Assembly (NCBI GenBank): GCA_965222525.1
Contig: OZ244955.1
Span: 1,550,001 to 1,614,000 of the forward strand
Direction of reading: 5' to 3'
Length of the DNA stretch: 64,000 nt
Source: CBDCUF01 sp965222525
Lineage (GTDB): Bacteria; Pseudomonadota; Alphaproteobacteria; Rickettsiales; UBA8987
Shown: in pieces, positions 26,065 to 33,548 of the stretch
How positions within the stretch are numbered: position 1 is the first letter of the stretch
Layout of the letters: each line of letters opens with the position of its first letter
Made by a program: the position numbers and the translations under genes
The notes under the pieces: model-generated
Seen by the model: the letters and a program-made list of their open reading frames with translations, nothing else
What the model was told of the DNA's origin: nothing
Database searches by the model: none

Positions 26065-27120
26065 ATGCAGATACGCAAACTCGCTGTTGTCTTTGCTTTT
26101 CTTTCAGTAATTACGTCGATGCCGGCTTGTAGCCAGCCTCCTGCGCAGGTTTCTGATCTGGGTAGCAAGGTTTATGCACCGCTTGCTGACAGGATGACCG
26201 TAACAAAAACCCGTGCGAAACTGCCGGAAATCAGGCGTATAAGCATTGTCGAAACGGATGAGCTACAAAAAATAGAGCTGGCCAGTACGGAAAAAGCTCC
26301 GAAAGTCAATATCACCCGTATTTACGACAAGCCGAAGCCTCCTTCTAAAAAATCAGCCAAGAAGAAGTCAGCCAAAACCGGCAAAAGTAAAAAATCTGTA
26401 AAGAAAGCTGCTGAAAAAAGCTATTTTTCCGCTTCCGGGCGAACTATAAAAGTTCGCAAAGGTGATACTCTGCATAAAATCGCCAGGACTTACCGTAAAG
26501 ATCACAAGGATATTATAAAAGCAAACAAGCTGAAATATCCCTATCATGTTCAGGCCGGGCAAAAGCTGGTAATACCGGGATCAATGTCAATAAGTGACGT
26601 AGCCGCTGGTAAAAAATCCGTAAAGAAAGTTGCTGCTAAATCGACTAAAAAGAGCCATAAAAAAACTGCTGCAAAGCCCAGGATAAAAAGCAAGGCAATT
26701 CAGAAAGCCTCCCTGAAACCAAGCAAATCCATAACAAAAAGCAAAGGAAATGGTAAATTTCTCTGGCCTGTGCGGGGCAAGGTTATATCCAGCTTTGGAG
26801 CCAAAAAGGGCGGAGTACATAACGACGGAATCAACATCTCCGCACCCGAGGGAAGCGCTGTAAAGGCTGCTGCAAGCGGTACTGTGATATATGTCGGTAG
26901 CGAGCTGCGGGAATATGGCAATCTGGTAATTATAAGGCACGGCAATGGCTGGATTACTGCCTATGCCCACCAAAAAGCAGTCAGGGTCAAAAAAGGCGCC
27001 AAGGTTAGAAAAGGCGAAGTAATCGGCAAGGTAGGCAAAACCGGTAGCGTTTCAAAGCCACAGCTACATTTCGCAGTCCGCAAGGGACGCAAGGCCAGAA
27101 ACCCGATGAAATATTTGTAA
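26065..27120 (+). CDS. NlpD-like LysM/M23 lipoprotein (probable amidase activator)
   Basis: 351 residues from the ATG at 26065. The N-terminus is a lipoprotein signal with lipobox SMPAC (cysteine near 22). A LysM domain follows at about 130-175 (KVRKGDTLHKIARTYRKDH, AGQKLVIPG), flanked by lysine/alanine-rich linkers, then a C-terminal M23 (LytM) domain from about 235. The metal motif HxGxD reads HNDGIN, with asparagine in place of aspartate, although LHF near the end is kept. NlpD/EnvC-type LytM factors with such changes are not hydrolases; they activate amidases at the division site. Position after serS supports the NlpD assignment. Confidence 0.85.
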   Translation: MQIRKLAVVFAFLSVITSMPACSQPPAQVSDLGSKVYAPLADRMTVTKTRAKLPEIRRISIVETDELQKIELASTEKAPKVNITRIYDKPKPPSKKSAKKKSAKTGKSKKSVKKAAEKSYFSASGRTIKVRKGDTLHKIARTYRKDHKDIIKANKLKYPYHVQAGQKLVIPGSMSISDVAAGKKSVKKVAAKSTKKSHKKTAAKPRIKSKAIQKASLKPSKSITKSKGNGKFLWPVRGKVISSFGAKKGGVHNDGINISAPEGSAVKAAASGTVIYVGSELREYGNLVIIRHGNGWITAYAHQKAVRVKKGAKVRKGEVIGKVGKTGSVSKPQLHFAVRKGRKARNPMKYL

Positions 27121-27888
27121 ATGTCCGACCCGGTCGTAAATATATTTCTGATAGTGTTTCTGGGATTAATTTTTGGCAGCTTCGCAACCGCTGTAGCTTA
27201 TCGTCTGCCAAGAGGCAAACAATTCATAACCAACCGCTCAGAATGCACGAAATGCGGCCATAAGCTGGGCATATTCGATCTCATTCCGGTTATTTCATGG
27301 CTGTTACAAGGCGGTAAATGCCGACATTGCGGAGTTAAATTCGGCGCATGGTATATGCTGACCGAAATAGCGCTTGCTGCCATGTTCCTGGGGATATACT
27401 TCCGATTCGGAATCAGCCTGCAATCGGCAATACTCGCCGCTCTGGCGCTGTGCTTCATAATCATGATAGTAATCGATTTTGAGCATTACATCATTCCCGA
27501 CGGCCTCAATTTAACCATGTTTGCCATAGGGATAACTTATCAGATTGCTATCGGCATAGCATGGCAGCAATTTCTCTTCGGTGCATTGCTGGGATTCGTG
27601 GTTGGCCTCGCCCTGCGCTGGATGATGTTTATATGGAAAAAGAAGGAAGGACTTGGGTTTGGTGATGTCAAGTTCCTTGCAGTAGTCGGACTTTTGCTAA
27701 CAACAGAAATGTTTACCATATTCCTGTTCCTGTCAGGAGTTTTCGGGATAATTATCGGAGTAATGTGGCGGATTACAGGCAGAGGCGAGCGCTTCCCATT
27801 TGGCCCCGCTCTTGCAATATCGCTATATTTCTGCCTGCTTTTTCCGGACATGTTTGACATAGTAATGCGTTTTCTGAATTCAGGATAG
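27121..27888 (+). CDS. pilD: Prepilin peptidase (A24 family)
   Basis: Inner-membrane aspartyl protease that cleaves and N-methylates type IV prepilins or pseudopilins. 255 residues, about seven membrane segments. The N-terminal domain has two zinc-type CxxC pairs (CTKCGHKLG near 42 and CRHCGVKFG near 70). The catalytic aspartates lie in VIDFEHYIIPDGLN near 120 and GFGDVKFLA near 180 (GxGD). The ATG directly abuts the previous stop codon. Together with the secretin 220 bp downstream it points to a type IV pilus or type II secretion system whose other parts lie outside the window. Confidence 0.93.
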   Translation: MSDPVVNIFLIVFLGLIFGSFATAVAYRLPRGKQFITNRSECTKCGHKLGIFDLIPVISWLLQGGKCRHCGVKFGAWYMLTEIALAAMFLGIYFRFGISLQSAILAALALCFIIMIVIDFEHYIIPDGLNLTMFAIGITYQIAIGIAWQQFLFGALLGFVVGLALRWMMFIWKKKEGLGFGDVKFLAVVGLLLTTEMFTIFLFLSGVFGIIIGVMWRITGRGERFPFGPALAISLYFCLLFPDMFDIVMRFLNSG

Positions 27889-28121
27889 CTTTGTTTACTA
27901 GACAATATGTGGCATTGTTGCGATACATAAGATTTTTTTTTACCGGGGAGTAACTTTTTAGCAGTTTCCTGTTGTTTTTTGCAGACTCCTGTGCTGTATG
28001 TTAAATGTTTGTTGTTACAATTTGTTGTGGTTAAAAGTCGTTACTGTGCAAAGATGTTGTGTTTTTCCTTCTGGTAGGTCAATCTGATTTTATAAATTAT
28101 TAAACCAAAATGGTCTTTATT

Positions 28122-29930
28122 ATGAATATTAAAACAGTCAAAAACCTGGTTATTTCCACTATGCTAGTTACAGGTCTGGTATCCTGCTACTCCCCTGTCG
28201 AGAAGGATTACGACAAGAATAAGGTCAAGAGTGAGTATATGCGTGACCATAGCGGCTGGATAGCAGAGGAGGATAAGGAAAAAGGTAAGGTTGCACGGAC
28301 ATATGAACAGTTGAAGAATCGTGACATAATCGACCCGAAAATCGGTATGAACCGTCAGGAATACTATGATGAATTTCATAAGCAGAAAATATTTGAGGAT
28401 AAGGAAGACAAGCCCTCGCTTGGTTTGCCGGATGTTTCCGGTCTGCTTATGGATCCGGAAGCGCCGATTCTGGACAATGACAAGCTGGTAACCCTTTCCG
28501 TAACTGAGGATATCCCGCTAAAGGATGTACTGGTTGAGTTGGCGCGGCGGGCTGATATTGATATAGAGCTTGATTCCGGTATTTCTGGCGGAGTTATCTT
28601 CAGGGCAAAGGACAAGCCGTTTTCTCATGTAATAGACAGGGTAGCTGCACTAGCTAAGCTACGCTATCGTGTTGAAGATGGTGTCTTAAAGGTTGAACGT
28701 GACTTGCCGCATGTACGTAACTACCGGATGAACCTGCTCAATATGGTGCGTACTTCCGTAGGCTCCACCAGTGTCACTAGTAACATCAGTGGTGAGGGCA
28801 CCAGTGGTTCAGAATTGTCTTCATCTGCTGAACAAACAGATATATGGTCTGCCGTAGAAGAAGGGGTGGCTACTATGATACAGACTATGGCAGCCGATGA
28901 TCCGGCAGCAGGTAGTGATTCATCATCGGGAGAACAAAATAACGGTGGTCCAACGGTTATATCAATGAATCGGCAGGCTGGTCTGATTTCAGTTTATGCA
29001 AACGATCGTCAGCATCGAGAAATAAAAAAATATCTTGACTATGTTCAAATTTCTAATTCTTCACAAGTTTTAATTGAGGCAAAAATCTTGGAAGTAGCTC
29101 TCAATGATGAATACCGTAGTGGAATCGACTGGAGTTTTACTGATGATACTATCACCACTGGTCTTAGTATAGACACCAAATTTGATAAATTGGGGCTAGA
29201 TACAGCGGTTAATGACCAACTTGTAACAATTGGCGTACTCCCATCTAGACTATTTGGTTTGGACAATACCAGCTTAGGAGCCTCTGTTGAACTTGTTGAG
29301 GCATTCGGAACATCAAGAACTTTGTCAAGCCCACGTATACAAGCAATGAATAATCAGTTTGCAGCCCTTACTTTTGCAGAGGATTTTGTTTACTTTCTAC
29401 TGGATATAGAGGAAGAAACTGATTCAGATACGGGTGATACTACACTAACTATTAATAGTGAATTAAACACTATTCCGATAGGGGTTATATTGACATTGCA
29501 GCCTTCTATTGACCTTGAGCGTAATGAAATTGTGATGAACGTTAAGCCCGCATTGTCACGTGTAACTTCTTCGGTTGAAGACCCTGGTGTGGCACTTCAG
29601 GCGGCTAGTCTTGGGATTACAGGGATATCATCCACAGTTCCAGTTGTTGAACGGCGTGCAGTTGATTCAGTTGTCCGGATTGCTAGTGGTGAGGTTATGG
29701 TGATTGGCGGTTTGATAGAAGAACGTTCGGTAAATGATGACAGGGGAGTGCCGGGGCTTTCTAAGGTACCACTGCTTGGTAAGGCTTTCAAAAGTGAAAT
29801 CAAGGATACGGCAGTAGTTGAGACTGTTATGTTTTTGAAGGCTACCATTGTTCCAGGCAAGGGGGTTTCTGTTGAAGATAGAGATTTTTACCGCACATTC
29901 ACTAGAGACCATCAGGATCTTGGTATTTAA
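28122..29930 (+). CDS. Secretin lipoprotein, type IVb pilus / MshL-like
   Basis: 602 residues from the second ATG (28122), which gives a clean lipoprotein signal MNIKTVKNLVISTMLVTGLV then SC. Domain order: a charged N-terminal segment; an STN-like domain near 125-195 (VTEDIPLKDVLVELARRADI); a serine-rich linker near 215-265; a secretin N1-type domain (NRQAGLISVYANDRQHREI near 290); and the outer-membrane secretin barrel from about 325 (VLIEAKILEVALNDEY) to ERSVNDDRGVPGLSKVPLLG near 555. Secretins form the outer-membrane gate for pili or secreted proteins. The STN and serine-linker layout is that of MshL/PilN/BfpB. Confidence 0.9.
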   Translation: MNIKTVKNLVISTMLVTGLVSCYSPVEKDYDKNKVKSEYMRDHSGWIAEEDKEKGKVARTYEQLKNRDIIDPKIGMNRQEYYDEFHKQKIFEDKEDKPSLGLPDVSGLLMDPEAPILDNDKLVTLSVTEDIPLKDVLVELARRADIDIELDSGISGGVIFRAKDKPFSHVIDRVAALAKLRYRVEDGVLKVERDLPHVRNYRMNLLNMVRTSVGSTSVTSNISGEGTSGSELSSSAEQTDIWSAVEEGVATMIQTMAADDPAAGSDSSSGEQNNGGPTVISMNRQAGLISVYANDRQHREIKKYLDYVQISNSSQVLIEAKILEVALNDEYRSGIDWSFTDDTITTGLSIDTKFDKLGLDTAVNDQLVTIGVLPSRLFGLDNTSLGASVELVEAFGTSRTLSSPRIQAMNNQFAALTFAEDFVYFLLDIEEETDSDTGDTTLTINSELNTIPIGVILTLQPSIDLERNEIVMNVKPALSRVTSSVEDPGVALQAASLGITGISSTVPVVERRAVDSVVRIASGEVMVIGGLIEERSVNDDRGVPGLSKVPLLGKAFKSEIKDTAVVETVMFLKATIVPGKGVSVEDRDFYRTFTRDHQDLGI

Positions 29931-29956
29931 TTTCGGTTGTTTTATAGAGATGGTTT

Positions 29957-30721
29957 ATGTCTACTACTGTAAAATATATTTTAATTACTGCATTGCGTGA
30001 CTGGCTATTTGCCGGTCTGTTTGTTGCAATATTTTTCGCTTTCGGTGTATCTGCATTTCTTGGAGACACTGCACTTGTTGAAGAAAATGTGATGACAGTT
30101 ACGTATGTTGCCGGTTCAACCAGGGTTATCCTGCTTATCGGGCTTATTGTATTTGTCTGTTTTCACGTCCGGCGAGCATTTGAAAACCGTGAAATCGAGG
30201 TGATGATTTCACGCCCGATATCACGTGGAGCTTTTGTATTCGCCTACTGGATGGGTTTTGCGGTAGTAGCAGCCATACCGATATTATTCCTTACCATTGC
30301 AATGTACTTCTTTTTCGACGTACATCTGGCTGGACTTTTATACTGGGGAGGCAGCCTGCTTCTGGAAGCATTTTTTGCGGTAGCTTTTGCCCTGTTCAGT
30401 TCACTTATACTCAGAAGCGCGGTAACTTCAGTATTACTCTGCTTTGGCTTCTATTTCCTGTCACGGATGATGGGATTCTTTACCTATATACTTGAAAAAC
30501 CCTATCTGTTTAACAATTTTGACTTCGGCGTAGCAATGCAGAAGGTAATCTATATAGTATCCATAGTGATTCCGCGCCTGGATACATTCAGTAAAAGCGA
30601 GTGGCTAGTGTACGGTATTGCGCAGGATACAAATTATATGATATTTGTTCCACAAACTGTCATATATATACCGTTCCTGCTGATGGCCGCTATATTTGAT
30701 TTCAAGCGCAGGCAGTTCTAG
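29957..30721 (+). CDS. ABC-2-type permease-like membrane protein
   Basis: 254 residues with about six membrane helices; the cytoplasmic stretch VRRAFENREIEVMISRPISRGAFVFAYW near 75-100 resembles the coupling region of ABC-2 permeases (NosY/YhaP-like). There is no adjacent ATP-binding subunit, so the transporter must borrow one or the protein has another role. It lies 26 bp after the secretin gene and 6 bp before the next gene, so an operon with both is likely and a function in pilus or envelope assembly is possible but unproven. Confidence 0.6.
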   Translation: MSTTVKYILITALRDWLFAGLFVAIFFAFGVSAFLGDTALVEENVMTVTYVAGSTRVILLIGLIVFVCFHVRRAFENREIEVMISRPISRGAFVFAYWMGFAVVAAIPILFLTIAMYFFFDVHLAGLLYWGGSLLLEAFFAVAFALFSSLILRSAVTSVLLCFGFYFLSRMMGFFTYILEKPYLFNNFDFGVAMQKVIYIVSIVIPRLDTFSKSEWLVYGIAQDTNYMIFVPQTVIYIPFLLMAAIFDFKRRQF

Positions 30722-30727
30722 GAGAAT

Positions 30728-31600
30728 ATGCCCATGCCGAATAAAAAAAAATCATGCTGTAAATCCAAAAAATACGGAGCGCATGGCTCCGGAACCGACC
30801 TTCTGCTTATATTCCTTCTTCTTGCTGCACAGATAGTCTTCTGGTATGGAATACCCGGCTCTTCCGAGGAAAAAACGATATGGCGGGGAACCCGTACAAT
30901 AAAACCCAATCTGGGAGTGGTTCCCGACCTGCATACCGACAAGATGGCCAGTGTAGTTTCGCTTGGTGATGACCAGTTTTACTTCCGTACGATGGGCTTA
31001 CGTATCCAGAATGCCGGAGATTCTTTCGGTCGTGTTACTCCCCTGAAAGATTATGATTACAGCAAGCTTTATAAATGGTGGAGTTTGCTTGACCGTATGG
31101 ACAAGGTGTCGAATTTTGTACCGTCAATGGTGGCCTATTACTACGGTGCAACCCAGAATACCGAAGACCATATTCCTTTTGTGGCCGATTACCTGGAGCA
31201 ACATGCCGACCACGACCCGAGTAAAAAATGGTGGTGGTACACGCAGGCGGTATATCATGCAAAGCACAAGCTCAATGATATGGAGAGGTCACTCAGGATA
31301 GCTCAGAAACTGCGTGATGTACCGCCGGAGATAAAAATGCCGGTATGGGCGAGGCAGATGAAAGCATTTATCCTTGAGGATATGGGTGAATATGCCGAGG
31401 CCTGCCAGATAATAATTGATGTGATGGATAATTATGATGACCTCACCGAAGGTGAAATCAATTTTATGATGCATTTTATTGAGGAGCGGGTACGTGCTAT
31501 GAAGGATTATAAAGGGCTGGATAAGCTTGACCCGCGCTGCCAGAAGGCAGTCGCATGGCAGGCGGAACAGGATGAAAAGGTAATGCAGGGAGGAAGTTAG
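30728..31600 (+). CDS. Membrane-anchored TPR-like protein
   Basis: 290 residues. The N-terminus is basic and cysteine-bearing (KKKSCCKSKK), then one membrane helix at about 24-42 (DLLLIFLLLAAQIVFWYG). The rest lies on the far side of the membrane and is helical and tetratricopeptide-like (YYYGATQNTEDHIPFVADYL, ARQMKAFILEDMGEYAEACQ). I do not recognise the family. A ribosome binding site (ctaggag) stands between it and the permease-like gene. The pairing of an ABC-2-like permease with a single-pass TPR protein suggests a two-part membrane complex. Confidence 0.6.
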   Translation: MPMPNKKKSCCKSKKYGAHGSGTDLLLIFLLLAAQIVFWYGIPGSSEEKTIWRGTRTIKPNLGVVPDLHTDKMASVVSLGDDQFYFRTMGLRIQNAGDSFGRVTPLKDYDYSKLYKWWSLLDRMDKVSNFVPSMVAYYYGATQNTEDHIPFVADYLEQHADHDPSKKWWWYTQAVYHAKHKLNDMERSLRIAQKLRDVPPEIKMPVWARQMKAFILEDMGEYAEACQIIIDVMDNYDDLTEGEINFMMHFIEERVRAMKDYKGLDKLDPRCQKAVAWQAEQDEKVMQGGS

Positions 31601-31672
31601 GTGTTTGGTGTTCTGCCATCAGTGTTCGAATTTTATAGGCAACCGAACACCGAGCACTGGCCACCGAACACT
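31601..31672. repeat. Inverted pair of heptad repeats
   Basis: Left arm GTGTTTG, GTGTTCT, GCCATCA, GTGTTCG (31601-31628); right arm CCGAACA, CCGAGCA, CTGGCCA, CCGAACA (31643-31670). The arms are complementary and form a hairpin five bases before the next start codon. Confidence 0.85.
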
Positions 31673-31677
31673 TTGTT

Positions 31678-32781
31678 ATGTCAGACTATATTATCCTGTC
31701 AGCCACTGAAATAGCGCAGCTTGCGGCGCTGGGACCCTGCCTGTTTCTGCTTGGTTTCCTGATTTTTTCTACCCGTCAGTTTTCCCTGACATTTCTGCCT
31801 ATTATTTATTTTATCTCGCTAACCTGCAGCTTTCTGCTGCCAATTCTGTCGGTTTTTCCTGAATTTGATAGTAAAACATTGCGGGCTATCCTGCTTTTCA
31901 ACGAACATCTCGCACCGGAAATAGCTTTCCTGCTTATATTACAATTCATATTAAGAAAGCCCCCTCCCCTGATATTTTTCTCCATCCTTGCAATTCCAAT
32001 AGTAGGCAGCGCACTTTTTCTTTTTCTGGCGATTGAAGGGCGGGATGTCTGTCTGTCCGATACTACCTGTATTTCTGCGGAAAATATACTGGCACTTTAT
32101 CGTATAATCGGCTCGTCAGTCGTATTTCTGCTATTGTTTATATTTATCCCGCAGATGCCTAAAATCGGCAAGGAGGATGTCACCCGTAAGCATAAATACT
32201 GGCTGATTATCGCAATGATTGCATATAGCCTGCTGGTGGTGATGGTGGATTTGATAAAAATTGTCGATATGGTTTCACTTGAGCGGGCGATTTTTATCAA
32301 GACCATGATAGGGGTAACTTTTGTGTATCTGGTTCCCACTTCTATCTTCCGTGTGTTTAACAAGAATCTCAAGATTCGTCCTATAACAAGCAGCAAGGTG
32401 GAGAACAGGGACAAGAAACTGGCAGGTAAGGTGCGCAATATCCTAGAGACCGAGCGGCCATACCGTGACCTTGAATTCAATCGCGGGGTTATGGCGGACA
32501 AGATGGGGCTTACCGAACAGCATCTCTCGCGTGTGGTAAATACTCATTTCGGTAAGAGTTTTACTGATACTGTCAATGAGCTTAGGGTACGTGATGCAAA
32601 ACAAATGCTGCAAAAAACCGACAAGAAAATTACTGATATTTCGTTTAACATCGGGTTCAGCAGTATCGCATCATTCAACCGTGTATTTAAGGAGTCCACC
32701 GGCATGACCCCCCGCGACTACCGCAACTCCGCTAATGGTGATAATATAGGAGAACTTCCCACCGCCACCTCTGGCGGATAA
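31678..32781 (+). CDS. Membrane-bound AraC-family transcriptional regulator
   Basis: 367 residues. Residues 1-225 contain about seven membrane helices (first at 13-28, last near 205-225). The C-terminal 110 residues are an AraC/XylS DNA-binding domain with two helix-turn-helix units: MADKMGLTEQHLSRVVNTHF near 275 and ITDISFNIGFSSIASFNRVF near 320, ending in TGMTPRDYR. The layout implies a receptor that binds DNA while anchored in the inner membrane. It follows the secretin-permease-TPR block and may control it; no binding sites could be identified. The start codon follows a heptad hairpin rather than a ribosome binding site. Confidence 0.88.
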   Translation: MSDYIILSATEIAQLAALGPCLFLLGFLIFSTRQFSLTFLPIIYFISLTCSFLLPILSVFPEFDSKTLRAILLFNEHLAPEIAFLLILQFILRKPPPLIFFSILAIPIVGSALFLFLAIEGRDVCLSDTTCISAENILALYRIIGSSVVFLLLFIFIPQMPKIGKEDVTRKHKYWLIIAMIAYSLLVVMVDLIKIVDMVSLERAIFIKTMIGVTFVYLVPTSIFRVFNKNLKIRPITSSKVENRDKKLAGKVRNILETERPYRDLEFNRGVMADKMGLTEQHLSRVVNTHFGKSFTDTVNELRVRDAKQMLQKTDKKITDISFNIGFSSIASFNRVFKESTGMTPRDYRNSANGDNIGELPTATSGG

Positions 32782-32788
32782 AAACTCG

Positions 32789-33193
32789 TTACACTCTCAA
32801 TTCATCAACCATCTTAGGGTATCGAGCAAGAAGACGCAGTAAATTTGCCATAGGACGGCTTACCATCACCGCTCCTTTCTCGTATTTCTGAAACGCTCTT
32901 GGCCCGCCACCAAGAATTTCCCCGGCAGCACGCTGTGACAGGCGAAGTTTCTTGCGAATCCGTCGTACTTCTTCAGGTCGTAAGAGCTTGTCTGCCCTAA
33001 TTTTCACCTCCCTGACTGCCTGATCATATATATCCAGGTCATTACCTGTATGAACAGACTCACCGCAGGATTCACAATAATATCCCGACATATCAACAAT
33101 TGCCTTCTCTCCCTTATACTCAAGCTCACATGGTTGGGTATCACGGAACATCTTACCACCGCATTCATGGCAATTTTCATATTCTATCTTCAT
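32789..33193 (-). CDS. mqsA: Antitoxin MqsA
   Basis: 134 residues, close to E. coli MqsA in layout: an N-terminal zinc domain with CHECGGKM near 8-15 and YYCESCGESV near 38-47, and a C-terminal Xre helix-turn-helix with VRRIRKKLRLSQRAAGEILG near 76-95 and GPRAFQKYEKG. It neutralises MqsR and represses the operon through its C-terminal domain. The gene starts 2 bp after the mqsR stop, the usual toxin-first order. It is convergent with the AraC-type gene, with only seven bases between them. Confidence 0.93.
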   Translation of the reverse strand: MKIEYENCHECGGKMFRDTQPCELEYKGEKAIVDMSGYYCESCGESVHTGNDLDIYDQAVREVKIRADKLLRPEEVRRIRKKLRLSQRAAGEILGGGPRAFQKYEKGAVMVSRPMANLLRLLARYPKMVDELRV

Positions 33194-33195
33194 CT

Positions 33196-33501
33196 TTATT
33201 TCTCCTTAAATGACAGTAAAGTGAATCCGGTTATAATTCCGGCAGTAAATTTGATATATAGCGTCATTCCATCATATGGTACATGATACACATCCTGCCA
33301 TATTTTATGGTCAGCATGGGAAGTCATCGATTTGTAGAAATGCGATACTTTAGTATTCTGGATAACATCAACAATTCCTGCCTTATCAAAACCCAAAGCT
33401 GCCGCACTTTTTAATGCTGTACCAGTAGCACTCACCTTACCCGGTATGGAAAATTGCTGTTTAATATCATCAAGATTATAGGCTGGCCTGCGCTTTTCCA
33501 C
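33196..33501 (-). CDS. mqsR: mRNA interferase toxin MqsR
   Basis: 101 residues. Start MEKRRPAYNLDDIK, the core SHFYKSMTSHADHKIWQDVY at about 53-72 and the ending LLSFKEK closely follow E. coli MqsR, a RelE-fold RNase that cuts mRNA at GCU. The residues typical of the active site (K, Y and the FYKSMT segment) are present, so it should be functional. The start is GTG at 33501. A promoter with a palindromic operator lies immediately upstream, placing the predicted transcript start at about the start codon. Confidence 0.93.
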   Translation of the reverse strand: MEKRRPAYNLDDIKQQFSIPGKVSATGTALKSAAALGFDKAGIVDVIQNTKVSHFYKSMTSHADHKIWQDVYHVPYDGMTLYIKFTAGIITGFTLLSFKEK

Positions 33502-33506
33502 TATGT

Positions 33507-33536
33507 TAGTATGGCACCATAATGGTGCATTGTCAA
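33507..33536 (-). promoter_or_regulatory. mqsRA promoter with operator dyad
   Basis: Read on the minus strand: -35 TTGACA (33531-33536) and -10 ATACTA (33507-33512), separated by 18 bp. A perfect 7-bp dyad GCACCAT-A-ATGGTGC (33514-33528) fills the spacer, which fits autorepression by MqsA. The transcript would start within a few bases of the GTG start codon, so it is probably leaderless. Confidence 0.75.
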
Positions 33537-33548
33537 GAAGAATAAACC

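Noticed and set aside
28013..28035. PHO box upstream of the secretin gene
   Set aside because: TTGTAAC and TTTAAC words occur on the minus strand, but the spacing is wrong, there is no -10 and no gene in that direction.
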